The translations under genes and the position numbers were made by a program. Below, one piece after another: positions 23,501 through 35,162 of a DNA stretch of 64,000 bases; the first letter of the stretch is position 1, and each line of letters starts with the position of its first letter. This DNA is from Macrotrachela quadricornifera. Its lineage: Eukaryota; Rotifera; Eurotatoria; Philodinida; Philodinidae. The notes beneath the pieces are model-generated. The model saw only the letters and a program-made list of their open reading frames with translations, did not search any database and was not told the DNA's origin. The stretch is taken from NCBI GenBank assembly GCA_022393335.1, contig JAJEKB010015107.1, positions 22,675 to 86,674 of the forward strand, given 5' to 3'.

Positions 23501-25853
23501 AAATATTAATAAATTTTAAGTATTTTAATATTAATTTATTTTTAGAAACGACCTTCTGATGAAAGATGTTTACTTTCATTTTTATCAGGTCTTGCATCAG
23601 AATCTACAATAACTGAACAATTATCTCCAGATATTCCAATGGCATTACCAAATCATCAATCAATGAAACAACGTGCAGCTGAATTTGATTGTGGAACATT
23701 AAAGTAAATAATAAATAAATTTAAAAAAAAATCATTTCATTTTGTTTTTATTTTAGAGCTCAAATTGTTCATGAAAAACTTTTTTATGAAAGTGCTAATA
23801 AAATTGATCAAAAACATGCTCGAAAATCATATTATAGTAAAATAATTATTATTATTTTGTATTTCAATTAATTCATTTGTCTTTTTATCTTAAAAAGAAA
23901 TTCTTCATGATCTTCATCATCTTGGCTATCCATTTCATCATCAACATTTATGGCAAGAATTAACTGGACTTCAATGTCCACGAACTACTACCGAGTAAAA
24001 AGATATAAAAATTTTTTTAAAAAAAAATATTTTTTTCTTTAGTATATTCGATATACATCAACCCTTAGTACCAGTTTTATTACGTGATACAATCACAATG
24101 TTATTTCAATTATTAATGAGTGTACCGAGTAATTTAACATCTGGTAAAATTCTTTTTTTTTTCTAAAAATTTCAATTATATGATTTTTTTTTAATTATTA
24201 GATGAATACGATACAATTGTTCAAATAATATTTAATATTGAATTTTTTAAAAAGCTTATATCAATTACTATTGAACAATCACCAATAATAAATAAAGATT
24301 TAATGGTAAAAAAAAGAAGAATTCTTTGTAAAATATATTTTTTATATTTAAATAATATAGGATTTAACTATTGATATGAATTTATTATTAACATATATAA
24401 AAGATAGTGGAATTGATAAGCAAGCAATAAATAGAAAAACAAATGATAGTTCAATTGAAAATCAATTAATGAAAAATTGTTTAGAATTTTTCAAAATATC
24501 TTCATTAATTAAATATCGATTATATTCAAAAGAAATGCCTTGGATAGTATGTTTATTTTTATTTATTATAAAAAAAATAAAACAAAAAAATTTCTTTTTT
24601 AGACTAGTGAAGAACCTTCAGCATTAGCATTAGCTAATTATTTGAATTTAAAATTAAATTTAAATGGTTTAGCTATGCCACAATGGTATTGTAATGAACC
24701 AACGACATTATTAAAGAATTGGTTAGAAGATTTTCGACTTACTGCTCAACATCATAGTGCTGCAACAAAAGTCACTATTTTTTTAATTTAAAATAGTAAA
24801 ACATTTGTTTAACTATCGTTCCTTTTTTTTTCTATTTATAGATATTATGTTTAAAACGTCCACATTTTTATCCTCCAATATTTATTGAATTACCAGCGAA
24901 ATATGATGATGTATTTCATGTATATAATGAATATCGTTGTGAATATTGTAGAAAAATTTCATCTGATACATTATTATGTCTTATTTGTGGTGAATTACAT
25001 TTAAAATGTTGGCATCAAGGATGTTGTATTAATCAACGACAGAGATATACTCAAGTTGAAATTTAATTTTAAATATAAATTAAATATTTTTTTGAATTTA
25101 TTTTAGCATCTGACTAAATGTGGTCATCCTGCTGCTATTATGCTTGATATTCAAACAACATTAATTGCTATTTGTTTAGCTGATACATATGGTTATTGGC
25201 ATTCACTTTATCTTGATCAACATGGTGAAGAAGATCCTAAACTTAAGTAAATTTTATTATATAATGAATGGATCAGATAAAACGAGACATTTTTATTTCT
25301 GGTTTTTTTTAAATCCTATTCTCTGAGATAAAAAGTACTCATTTTATATTCAACCGATGGAGAATTTTTCACTTTATAAAAGTTTTCTCTATGTTGACTA
25401 TTCTTTACATCAGAGAGTGTGTTTGTTCAATCTTTATTCGACTATATATAAGAATGTCTGTCAATTTCACAATGGATGTCGATAAGGCATGCGTAATACA
25501 GAAAGCTTGTTGAATTGCATCATGAGGTGGAGCGGGAGAAATAATCTTATAAACCAACACAGAACAAAATTGTAGAGTAAAAAATTCTCTATCGATTGAA
25601 TATAAAATGAAAAATTTAGAATCCTAGGAAATGAGATTCAAAAACAAGAACAAAAGTGTCTTATATTATCCAATTCATCCATTATATATAAATAATAATG
25701 ATCTATTTTAGACGAGGTAAAACATTATATTTGAATTTAAAACGTCTTGCCGTTCTTCGTACATTATGGTTAACAGCAACATTTGATTATCAAATTCAAA
25801 ATTGGTTTTCATACAATTCTTTGATGATTAGTCATTTTGATGTATTATTGTGA
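17575..25853 (+). CDS. UBR3: UBR3-type E3 ubiquitin ligase, 33 exons
   Basis: I placed 33 exons; every junction keeps phase and the product is 1,719 aa (human UBR3 about 1,890). The first exons are 17575-17770, 17818-18031 and 18250-18383, and the last is 25712-25853. Residues about 75-150 form the UBR zinc box, with [36 protein letters not shown] and ACDCGD. A split RING-H2 begins with YECCVC (near 22438, residue ~1080) and continues with CGHSIHVDC (22820s) and FRCPLCRQ (23339). The C-terminal cysteine-rich cap (CEYC, CLICGE, CWHQGCC near 24940-25030) is typical of UBR proteins. The family transfers ubiquitin to target proteins; human UBR3 acts on APE1. Most introns are about 45-70 bp, but four are 218-465 bp (18032-18249, 21404-21780, 22859-23283, 25247-25711). 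A Gln/Thr/Ala-rich stretch precedes the RING. Confidence 0.92.
25256..25691. mobile_element. MITE-like inverted-repeat element filling the last UBR3 intron
   Basis: The left arm (from about 25256) and right arm (to about 25691) are imperfect reverse complements. Shared blocks are CATTTTATATTCAA-CGAT-GAGAATTTTT (25338-25369 against 25575-25610) and TATATAATG at the outer ends. The arms are about 140 bp with a ~150-bp spacer. It explains why this intron is some eight times longer than usual. Confidence 0.65.
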
Positions 25854-27156
25854 TTTGAGTGAGCGTGTGTATGTATGTATCTATGAACTAATATTTGAGT
25901 CTTTCGGTCTATTATATATCTCTTTCTTTTTGTGTATTATTCTTATATATTCTGTCCGTAAAGTTCCCATTTTTGTGTATGTTTCTCAAAAAAAACCAAG
26001 AAAAAATAAAATCGATATAGACAAGCTAAAGACAAGAATAAATATCAATTGATCGGAACTTCTTTATTCTGACTGATATATAAAGATATTTGTAATAAAG
26101 ATATTAACTATAGATTACACATTCACAATATTAATCATATCTTTAGTATAAAAATCAATATAGAACATATATTTATCATAGATGGAATCAATTTGTGTTT
26201 ATTTTGCAACCAGTTCTATCTTCAGCATGCAGGTGTTTGCCAAAAAAATATGGAAGCCTTCTTCGAATTGTTTTATAGTGTGGTAGATAATTCATGAAGA
26301 GTACTATATAAGAGTATAATTTCATATTCTTTTGATTGACTTATAAAAATATTGAAGAGGAAAGAAATTACACTTCTATATATGTATATAACGGGTAGTA
26401 TATCTATCAAGGATTTATCTCTCAAAAAAATCACTTTTGTGTAGTTACTTATAATAGAAGACAAAGGATTTTAAAAATATTCCAAGTTTTTTTTACAAAC
26501 ATAAATATTACAATATTAATAGAACATGAGAAGAGACGATCTATTGTTGATTATATCAAAGCTGGCCTTGATAACAAGTGTATGATTGATTAATATTTAG
26601 TATGATGCCTTTCTTCAAATTGTAGAAAAAAGTTTAAATAACAATTTATCACATCTATTAAATAAAGATTGCACATGAAAATGATTGTCTAGAGAAAGAA
26701 AAAAAAATAATATAAAAGATACACTAAATACTCAATTTTTATTAATAGAATTCAGAAATACAAAATATAATATTTATTTCGGTGATATCTAACCAGTCTA
26801 AGCAACATATGGTTTTTTTCTTTATTGGTCATAGCTATTCTATTCTCGTGTAATGTAATATCAATGGAGAGAAAGAAAAGAAAGAAAAAAAAATGTTTCC
26901 TATAGAGGCTTGTTTATTCCGTATTTTTCTTGATCTAAGTGCAAGCGTACAACTATACAGACAGCGAGTAAGCGAACTCAATGATTATCCTTTCTCTGTA
27001 TATGGAATAGGCAACGAGTTCCAGCACTATCACCAATAGAGAAAAGAAGAAGAAAAAAAAGAACAAAGAAAAAAAGATAGAAATGGCAAATAGATATAGC
27101 AATATACATCTAGGTGATATTTTCTTCATAACTATCTAACGCGAGCACGACCGATA
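25854..27156. other. Intergenic between UBR3 and the SET/MYND gene
   Basis: Apart from the deleted transposon at 26230-26503 I see only AT-rich DNA with purine-rich runs (26860-26890, 27030-27080). The last ~100 bp before 27157 should hold the promoter and 5' UTR of the next gene; no TATA box is obvious. Confidence 0.5.
26230..26503 (-). mobile_element. Internally deleted relative of the Tc1/mariner element at 1575
   Basis: It starts CAGGTGTTTGCCAAAAAAAT and aligns to the left end of the 1575-2847 element (shared TTTTATAGTGTG at 26270 and 1640). It then jumps straight to the right end (shared ACACTTCTATATATATG-like block at 26370 and 2707, and TTACTTATAATAG-AGA at 26445 and 2777). The whole transposase region is absent. 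The right terminus is worn. This is how MITEs arise from full-length elements. Confidence 0.75.
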
Positions 27157-29246
27157 ATGAATGGAGACGATGGAACTGATGATCGAACGCTTGGAGCAAT
27201 GGTCAATAATTTACCATTACCAACATGTCAATTAAAAGGATGTACATCAAAAGAAGAATCAGATTTAATAATACGTATACGTCGAACAATTCTTCATTTA
27301 GATGAAGATTCATCAAATGATCGACCATCACCACCACCGCCACCAACGACAACAACAACAACATTATCAACAGCAACACTTGATTTTAAAATTGAACGTG
27401 CTAAACAAAAATATGCAGCTGGAAGTCTTGAAGAAGCTTTTTATGAATGTTGGAAAATTCCTCAAGAACAACGTCCACTTGAAATATGGAAATTAGGTGG
27501 TGAATGTTGTAAAAAATTACGTATTTTTGCTGTTGCACAACGTTGGTTTTCTGAAGCAATACATGTTTGTCGATCAAATAATAGTGATTTAAATGTTAAA
27601 CTTGAACAAGCACGTATTGCTCGTTTTTTTAATAATTATCTAACACAATATCCAATGATTGATATACGTGTTGATCAACGAGGCAAAGGTATGTTTTATT
27701 TAAAAAAAAAGAAATAAAAAATCATAATTTATTATTATTATTATTATTTTTAAATAGGTATTTATGCTAAACGTGTGATATCCTCAGGCGAAGACATATT
27801 TACTGACATTCCTCTTGTTCATGCACAAACAGTTGATACTTTATCAATATCACCAGCATGTGCAACATGTACAACATCATTACTTACTCCAATTGTTTAT
27901 TTTGAAACAACATGGTCACGTATGCCAGAAAAATTACAACGACAAATAGAAGAATATTGGCCACATATAACACCTATACCATGTTCATATTGTTCATTTG
28001 AATTATATTGTTCGGAAACATGTCGTGATAAGGCATGGAATGATTATCATCGAATTTTATGTCCATCAATTAATCCTGAAACTACTGAACTTTATCAATT
28101 TTGTGCTAATAGACAAATTATTGTACGTGAAACATGGAATTCAATATTTTCACCAATGATTTTAGCTAAATCAATAGCAATGATTATACTTAATATTGTT
28201 AATTCTGTGCAAAGTAAGATTTTATTTACTATATACCTCAAAAAAACATGCAAGATCTTAAATGTATAGCAATTTCTGTTGTTCATATTAAAAAGAATAA
28301 TTGTTAATTAAATATATTTGATTTTATTTTCTTTAAGATGAAAATACATCAAATGGTATTGATTTAACACATTTACATACAATTGAACAAACAGATGAAG
28401 GACCATTAGAACATGCTAAAGAAATTTTTTCCGAATTTATATCATCAGGTGATCCAACATATATTCGTACAATTCCACGTATGCTCAAAATCATGCAAAA
28501 TATATTTAATCATCCATCAATGCCTATACATTATGAATTTACTGAACAGGAATTTATATATCGATTCTATCAAATAGCATGTAATGCTCAAAGTTTTTCA
28601 TCACCAACATATGCAACAACATTATATACTCGTTTTTTATCAAATATTCGACAACGTGATAGAACTGGTTTATATCAATTATTACAAACATATTTAAAAG
28701 GTGAACCTGTTGATCAAGTATTTGGTGGTCTTTTTCCACTTCAATCTTCATTAAATCATTCATGTGACAATTCTTGTGAAATAATGGATTGTCAAGTTAC
28801 ACCAGAAGTTGCTGGTATTAAGGTAACATTTTTTTTTATTTTATAATTATATCTTTTTTTGTTTCTTCAAGGTTCGTTGTAAACATCAACTTAAACCAGG
28901 TGATGAATTAACTATAAATTATGTTGATTTAGCACTTGGACGTCGTGCACGTCGTGCTATGCTTAAACGTGCATATAATTTTTGGTGTGAATGTCAACGA
29001 TGTACATTTGAAGGTGATGATGCATATTCATGTACAGAATGTAAAACACTTTCACCAATTATTGATAATCCAAATCCAAATCTAACAAATGGTAATATAC
29101 CATATCGTAAACCATTTCCAGCTTGTAGTCGATGTCGTAATGCATGGTATTGTTCACCAACATGTCAAAAACAAGCATGGAAACGAGGACATAAAATTAT
29201 ATGTAGAGACTGGACCAAAGAAAGAAGTTCATCATCAGCTAATTAG
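27157..29246 (+). CDS. SET and MYND domain protein (SMYD family methyltransferase)
   Basis: Four exons, 27157-27688, 27758-28213, 28338-28822 and 28872-29246, join in phase to 615 aa. An N-terminal helical region with a Pro/Thr-rich insert (about 58-70) is followed by a TPR-like stretch (80-160). The SET domain starts near 170 and is split by a MYND-type zinc region (210-280) with CATC, CSYC, YCSETC and HRILC. SET signatures are NHSC (about 469) and INYVD (about 505), then post-SET cysteines CECQRC (about 530). A second MYND-like finger (574-600: CSRC, WYCSPTCQKQAW, IIC) sits at the C-terminus, which is unusual. SMYD enzymes methylate lysines on histones and other proteins. The exact subfamily is uncertain; SMYD4-like is plausible because of the TPR-like N-terminus. 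AATAAA follows near 29329. Confidence 0.85.
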
Positions 29247-30720
29247 AAGAAAATTTTTATAGTTATTTTTTTTTCTTGTCTTTTTATTACAATTGTGAAC
29301 ACAGATTATGTTTTGTTTCTTTTTTATTAAATAAATACTCATGAAATAAAAGAAAAGAACATTAGTTTTATTATTGACAAAATGTGATATTAAAAACTGT
29401 ATAACTTACATTGTTTAGTAATGTAAAAATTGAAATTAATTGTTTTACCTAATATTTATATACGTATGCAAGGTTTATAATTTTCTCATTTTATTCAAAA
29501 AAATTCGAATAGTAATCATTCACTATTATTTTTTTTATTTTTACACATAATTGGATACAGCTCGACGAGCTGAATTCGAATATATATACTATATTCACAA
29601 AAAGCTCTTTTTAAAATTTACATGAACAACTGATTCTAAAAATGTATTTCTGGATTATTCGGCTCTTGACTACATAGAGATTACCGAATTCCATTTTGGA
29701 GTTTAACGAACTGGCATTGAGCCAAATGCCAACATGTTGACATTTGTCAACATCCGGTTATAAGGGTACAAAAAGTTGGAAAAAGTGAATTATTTTTCCT
29801 CGATAAAAGTCCAATAATTTGGTGTTAGTTTTAGTTCCGACTCTCAAACAAAAGCAGACTTTGGTCATCTAGCCATCTGTTACAGCCTCAAGGTGAGATA
29901 TATTTCAGTAATGTTCACCCTCATGATCGCTTGTGAACTATATGTTCATTATGATCGTAAGGAGTAGAGAACAATAAAAATCAGCGTAATACTAGAAGTT
30001 ATCACCAAACGATCGAGAGAAATGAGGAAATGAAACTGATCATCGCACTGTTTTTTATTTTCATGTCTGGAATGATAACTCGGAAGATGCTACTGATGAC
30101 ATGGACGTTGAAGAAGAAGACGCTATTTTGACCATGAAATCGTCACTTAAAGAACTATTTTTTAAATCTATCAACAATCGAAAGAATCAATAAAGCAATG
30201 TAATTAATCTCCTTTTAGGTATTTTTATCCAACGATGTAGTTATTCTTCAACTCCCATCATACCTTCATGCTCGTGTCATTTCGGTTGCACTACAGGTAT
30301 TTCTGAATCACAGATGAGAGTTTTGAAGGAAGTCGTACTTAATAAGAAAGTTTATTTAAGCATCGATGAAGTTGTTAGTAAAATAGATGAGATTATCAAA
30401 GTCGTTAAAATTCAATTCGTCAAATATATATTTAACCATAAACCAGGAATCAGCTGAAGACATCAAGAAGAACTGGTATTTATACATCCGAAAAGCCACC
30501 AATCGATCTAATCTTAATGATGAACACAAATCTTCTAGGTCAAAATGATGATTCTAATTTAGATAAGATAAACAGTTTGACTTTAGCGCACTAAAGAAAA
30601 TAACACCATGAAATTTTTTCGGATAGAGAAAGTGAAAGAGAAAGAGAAAAAGATGATATATAGATAAGGACATCCATTTTTCTCTTTTTCTTCTTGTCTC
30701 TCTCTGCTTACCATTAATTG
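29247..30720. other. Intergenic; possible further exon remnants of the next pseudogene
   Basis: The first kilobase is AT-rich with nothing clear; it includes CAGCTCGACGAGCTG (29560s), a short palindrome. Near 30040-30192 a plus-strand frame reads an acidic segment (DDMDVEEEDAILTMK) closed by TAA. It might be part of the decayed gene downstream but is not linked by visible splice sites. Confidence 0.4.
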
Positions 30721-30750
30721 ATAAAAAAACTTTGTTGTTTATTCTAGCTG

Positions 30751-31483
30751 TTGGACAACTCGAGCAGTTTCTACGACTTGAAAACAAACGTAATAATTGT
30801 TGGCTCAATAGCATGCTACTTGCATCAAGAAACATTTTGTAAAATGGTGCCTATTGATGTAGTCTTAATGCCCTGTGATGTATTAGTTGTGACAAGCATC
30901 TTGGAATACTTGGTAAACAAACATGAAAATTCATTGACAGAATTAGGAAAGACTACTGTTAATCAATCATTTATTGAAAATCACATTCAATATCTTCGAT
31001 AGGAAATTCTTCAATGATAATCAACATTATTCTTTTTTATCACTTATGAATTGTCCGAAATATCTATTTATTTATTTCGATCCCACCACTGAAGTGGGCA
31101 AGAAAAGACATAAACTCATGACGCATGCGGATTTCGCAAAGATTATGTCCAACAACATCATATTTACTTGTCTTTATACACGTTATACGTAACAGTCATT
31201 TATTACGTTTTATAGTCAAGATGGTAATGGGCACTGTGTGATATTTGCTAAAAAAAAGAAAGGAGAATGGTACTCTCTAGATGATATGAATATCATGTTA
31301 GTACGATCTTCAAATCTTTTTGGAGATCAAGCTGAAAGTCAACCGATTATGTTAGTCTCTTTTACATGTCCATCAGATGCTAATATGTTTTCAGTAGCAT
31401 TATGGAATGTATTCACTAATTTCTTACTAGTCAATATAACTTTGCCTCCTTTATTATCCGTAAATGATCAAATTGTAGAATAG
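30751..31483 (+). pseudogene. Possible ubiquitin-specific-protease-like (C19) gene remnant
   Basis: Two short blocks recall the USP catalytic core. NNCWLNSMLLAS (30790-30830, in the frame beginning GTTGGACAACTC) stands for the Cys box. DGNGHCVIFAKKKKGEWYSLDD (from about 31220) stands for the His box GHY...W..FDD, and is joined to upstream coding sequence by a 28-bp GT-AG gap (31189-31216) if that gap is an intron. Between the boxes the reading frame changes at least twice (a stop follows the Cys box; another break near 31002), although each segment is open and protein-like. The C-terminal part ends at 31483. This reads as a frame-broken copy, but micro-introns or a different family cannot be ruled out. 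Confidence 0.4.
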
Positions 31484-31849
31484 GTATGTCCAAATAATTC
31501 TTATTTCGTCCCCGATATTATTCGAAAATATGCGAAGCAGTGAGTAGTGTCACATATCCAGGAAACAGCTGAAAGGATGTCAAAAATGAAAAATTGAAAG
31601 TTTTTTTCTGTGGTAACTAAGTAAATTTCTATGGTTTTTGATGGATCGAATTTGGTATTTTATGGATCGTTTCCTATTGATTGATGTGAGATACAATATG
31701 ATTGGTTATCGTACTAGCTTTACATCGATGCATCAATGGAATCTACTTTGATTTCCACCGACTTTGGTTCACTTCGTACGACTGCATAGAATGAACTTCG
31801 TTTTGATTACCATTATTTTCTATATTTACACAAATCAATTGGATAACTC

Positions 31850-32238
31850 TAAACAATGAATTAAACGATGAAAAGGCAGCTAATAATTTTAAACAAACAC
31901 GTGATATTTCGATGTTTATACCAAACATCATCATCAGACGACACCACATCATCTATTTAATAATGAGCTAGAAGAGAAGCCTCTGAAAAATAATATATGT
32001 GTAAGGTATAACAGATTAGAAATTAATTCATTGAAATGGTGAGCAAATGAATTAGTTAACAATAGTAGCTATTTTAATGTTGCATAAATTGTAATAAATC
32101 TTCATTGGCTTCTCTTTTAGCTAATGAATTAATAGGTGTCGCGGTGTTGTTTGATAATGGTGTTTGGTATAAACACTGAAATATCATGTGTTTGTTTAAA
32201 ATGATTAGCTGCCTTTTCATCGTTTTATTCATAATTTG
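31850..32238. mobile_element. Foldback/MITE-like inverted repeat
   Basis: Arm 31850-31985 and arm 32104-32238 are reverse complements over about 130 bp at high identity. Shared blocks are AAACGATGAAAAGGCAGCTA, TTTTAAACAAACAC, GTTTATACCAAACA and AGAGAAGCC. The spacer is about 118 bp. No coding content. Confidence 0.8.
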
Positions 32239-33176
32239 ATATTTTACCATGTCTACATTTTAGCGCGTTTCTTCGCGTTAATCACAGTAGACAAGCTAAC
32301 AGAGATCAAAATCGTGAAAGCGTGTGCTTTTCCAGATTTTATTTTCGTTATAATTTCCACGCGTATTTCATCGTTTTCTTTTGAGTTTTGTCTACCTGGG
32401 TTATAGTCCAAAAATTTCTGAATTTGGTACACCGGATTTATTTTTTCTTGAATGTATTATAGCTTTGAGATTACATGATAAATACAAGTAATGCTCGTTG
32501 CTAAGACTCGCTTGATCCTTGGTTGAATTCTACCCTATCGTTGTTTGTCAATTCCAAGGGTGTCTCGAACAGAAAAAGGACTGGGATGGCTTCCTTCTCC
32601 ATTAATCAGAAAGTTTTTCCTTGAAGATTGTAAAAATTTTCCTGAAAAGCTTTCGAAAACTGCACGAAAAAAAGTACCCGCTCTTGCACACAGAAACCAG
32701 CGACGCTTGCCCATTCTCATACGATTGAGCCATGACTCTTGCTATATGTGACACTATGATCCAAGAAACTTCGCCAAATCCGATACGGAGCTTTTCCTAT
32801 TTCACTACAATTATGCGTTGTTAAATTCTTCTCTGTTTTACGAGCACTACTGAAATTTCTCAATTACCTTTCCCAAGCAGACAAGATTTTAGAAAGACGT
32901 ATCCACATACTACGATCGGAAACTAGAATTGTGACCCATTCACGCCTAAAAAACTCCGCCGTTTTATGAACTTTTTGCGTGTTTTTGCTTTTAACTTCTT
33001 CTTTCAAACGGTCAAAACAGTGAAAAATTCAAATAATAAACGTAAAAACGTACTGCTTTTAAATTACAAAATATTTCAGGAATGAAACTGCGTTCAAATA
33101 TTATAAACTAGAGTTTTTACGGCTATCACAATTTTGTTTCGATGCTTGAATATTTCAGATACTTATTCTTCTAGCC
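32239..33176. other. Intergenic, upstream of the GTPase gene
   Basis: This stretch is less AT-rich than most of the window. Overlapping short frames on both strands (32535-32751) are open but show no known motif and no codon pattern that favours one strand. I see no repeat. Confidence 0.45.
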
Positions 33177-35162
33177 ATGGCTGCTTCAACAAGTTCCTTA
33201 ACCTCAAATTGTCATTTATGTTCTGTACCCTTCAATATCACCGAGAATGAAAAGCCATTCAGCTGCAAAAAAGAACATATTTTCACCTGCCAGTATTGTA
33301 CTAAACTTTTAATTAAACCGGTTTGCCTCCAATGTGGTCAAGAAACTGGGTTCAACAGAAGAATTTTCGATGAAATTTTCGCCACCTTACGCGAATATTA
33401 TCAGAGCAATTCTTATACATCGTGTCTTGAAGCTGATACTAGCAAACAATTATTACAGAGAGATATCAATATGCGAATGAAACCATTCAATCAATTGATC
33501 AGATCAGCGAAACAGTTTCCACTCGACAGAGATCGCATTTATAATGCGTGTCTCATGACAGCATTGGAGGACAGTGAAAAGATGCGTAAGAATTTCGATC
33601 AGTTATGCGAGTTCCTCAAAAATGAGCCAGTTGATCTTGCAACAGCAAAGCAAAAATATGCAGAGATATGTGGTAAAGACTGTGATGGTTTCATCTTGAA
33701 TTGCGAATATCTACAAGCTATCCATGAAGCAGCACGGAAGCAAACTCTTCTCCCTAATCTATTTTTATTGACAGAGAATATGAGTGAAACCAAGGACGGA
33801 AACTTCGATGGGTCCTGCAAAATATTTATGCAGCGTTTTGAACTTGGCATAAAGAGTGCAATAAAAATGCGTGAAAAACAACCGAAATCAATACGAGTCG
33901 GTTTGATTGGCAATGCGAAACAAGGCAAATCGTCACTTTGCAATTATTTACGAGGCGTGTATAAAAGGCCCACCACTAACGATCCTAATCAATATAACTA
34001 CGCCGCAATTGGTGCGAGTCAGGTTACATCACTATGCACAGTATGTTACATCTACGATTTTCGTGATGAAAAATCTGGAGAATCATATTCGATTGAATTT
34101 CTGGATTTAGCAGGAAAAATCGATTTATTCGACAAGACTGACTCACACTATAAACAAGTGATTAGAAAAGCCGATTGTGATGTCTATTTGATTGTGCGAA
34201 AAGCAACACCATATTCACTGGATGAAATAGCATGGAAAAAGTTTATTGAAAATGAATGTCACCGAAAGTGTTTACTCGTTCAAACTGACACAGATGTTAC
34301 ATTTCCTGCGAAGTTCGCTGAGTATTACGATGACCATGAATTTGATCCAGAAGATCTGAATGCAAAGGAAGAGTTTGATGAAGTAATCAATGACATGAGA
34401 AGACATACACTAGATTGCCTAAGAACGGAAGAAAGAAGTCACGTGAAAATGAAAGACATTTACTTCGTTGGATGTCCACCCTCTGCGTCAGATAATATGA
34501 ACGATGCGACCAGATTTCACGTACAATTTGATCTGGGTAAACTCAGATCGATGATATTCGAAATTGCTGATCAGGAAAATTGGCCACGATTGAAACGAGA
34601 CATCATCAAAGCTGCGTCGTTTTTTATAAGCATACATTATAAACGAAATCATAAAATATCCGTATTACGGGAAACATTGCTAGGTAGTGTCAGCTCTGTA
34701 ATTCCTTTTCTGGATGTTTGGTTTACCAGATCTTCGAAGAAAAAGATTTATGAAGAATTCGGTTTGAATGAAGATTTTATTAATTACTTGAATGATTTCG
34801 CTAGTAAGTACTTAACAACAATTCAGACAGCAAAACCTGATAATAACAACTATACATCAATGGATGTAGCAGCAAATGCGATCAAAGCAGCGGCAACTGC
34901 TGGTGGACTCGCAGTCAAGTTGTCTTCAACTGTGGCAGCAGGTGCTGTTGTAGGAGGTGTTGCATTTGCTCCAATCTTGGTTCCTGTGGCACTACTGACC
35001 GCGATTGCTCAAGCCGGAGGGACCGCATTCTCAACAAAAAGGCAATTAGAAGAATGTATTGTAACTGCATGTGAATACATTGAAATGGCAATGAAGTTCA
35101 TCGCAGATTTATTGTTTCAACCGAAGATTATAGCATGTCCGGATGCTACTACAACCGCTTAA
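33177..35162 (+). CDS. RING-like zinc finger fused to an IRG-like P-loop GTPase
   Basis: Intronless, 661 aa. Residues 12-53 form a RING-like zinc motif with Cys/His at 12, 15, 30, 34 (His), 38, 41, 50 and 53. A helical linker (60-230) leads to a GTPase domain: the P-loop GNAKQGKS at 245-252, G3-like DLAG at 310-313, and QTDTD (369-373) where G4 would be, lacking the usual Lys. After the G domain, a hydrophobic helix near VSSVIPFLDVWF (505-516) resembles the segment following the G domain in immunity-related GTPases. The C-terminus (565-615) is Ala/Gly-rich and hydrophobic, likely membrane-associating. IRG proteins act at pathogen-containing membranes in animals; membership here is inferred from layout, not proven. 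Codon use is less AT-biased than in the neighbouring conserved genes. The start follows an in-frame upstream stop and gives an N-terminus right before the zinc motif. Confidence 0.75.
   Translation: MAASTSSLTSNCHLCSVPFNITENEKPFSCKKEHIFTCQYCTKLLIKPVCLQCGQETGFNRRIFDEIFATLREYYQSNSYTSCLEADTSKQLLQRDINMRMKPFNQLIRSAKQFPLDRDRIYNACLMTALEDSEKMRKNFDQLCEFLKNEPVDLATAKQKYAEICGKDCDGFILNCEYLQAIHEAARKQTLLPNLFLLTENMSETKDGNFDGSCKIFMQRFELGIKSAIKMREKQPKSIRVGLIGNAKQGKSSLCNYLRGVYKRPTTNDPNQYNYAAIGASQVTSLCTVCYIYDFRDEKSGESYSIEFLDLAGKIDLFDKTDSHYKQVIRKADCDVYLIVRKATPYSLDEIAWKKFIENECHRKCLLVQTDTDVTFPAKFAEYYDDHEFDPEDLNAKEEFDEVINDMRRHTLDCLRTEERSHVKMKDIYFVGCPPSASDNMNDATRFHVQFDLGKLRSMIFEIADQENWPRLKRDIIKAASFFISIHYKRNHKISVLRETLLGSVSSVIPFLDVWFTRSSKKKIYEEFGLNEDFINYLNDFASKYLTTIQTAKPDNNNYTSMDVAANAIKAAATAGGLAVKLSSTVAAGAVVGGVAFAPILVPVALLTAIAQAGGTAFSTKRQLEECIVTACEYIEMAMKFIADLLFQPKIIACPDATTTA

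Noticed and set aside
32535..32751. Overlapping 61-aa and 68-aa frames on opposite strands
   Set aside because: No known motif, no splice context, and neither strand is favoured by codon pattern.
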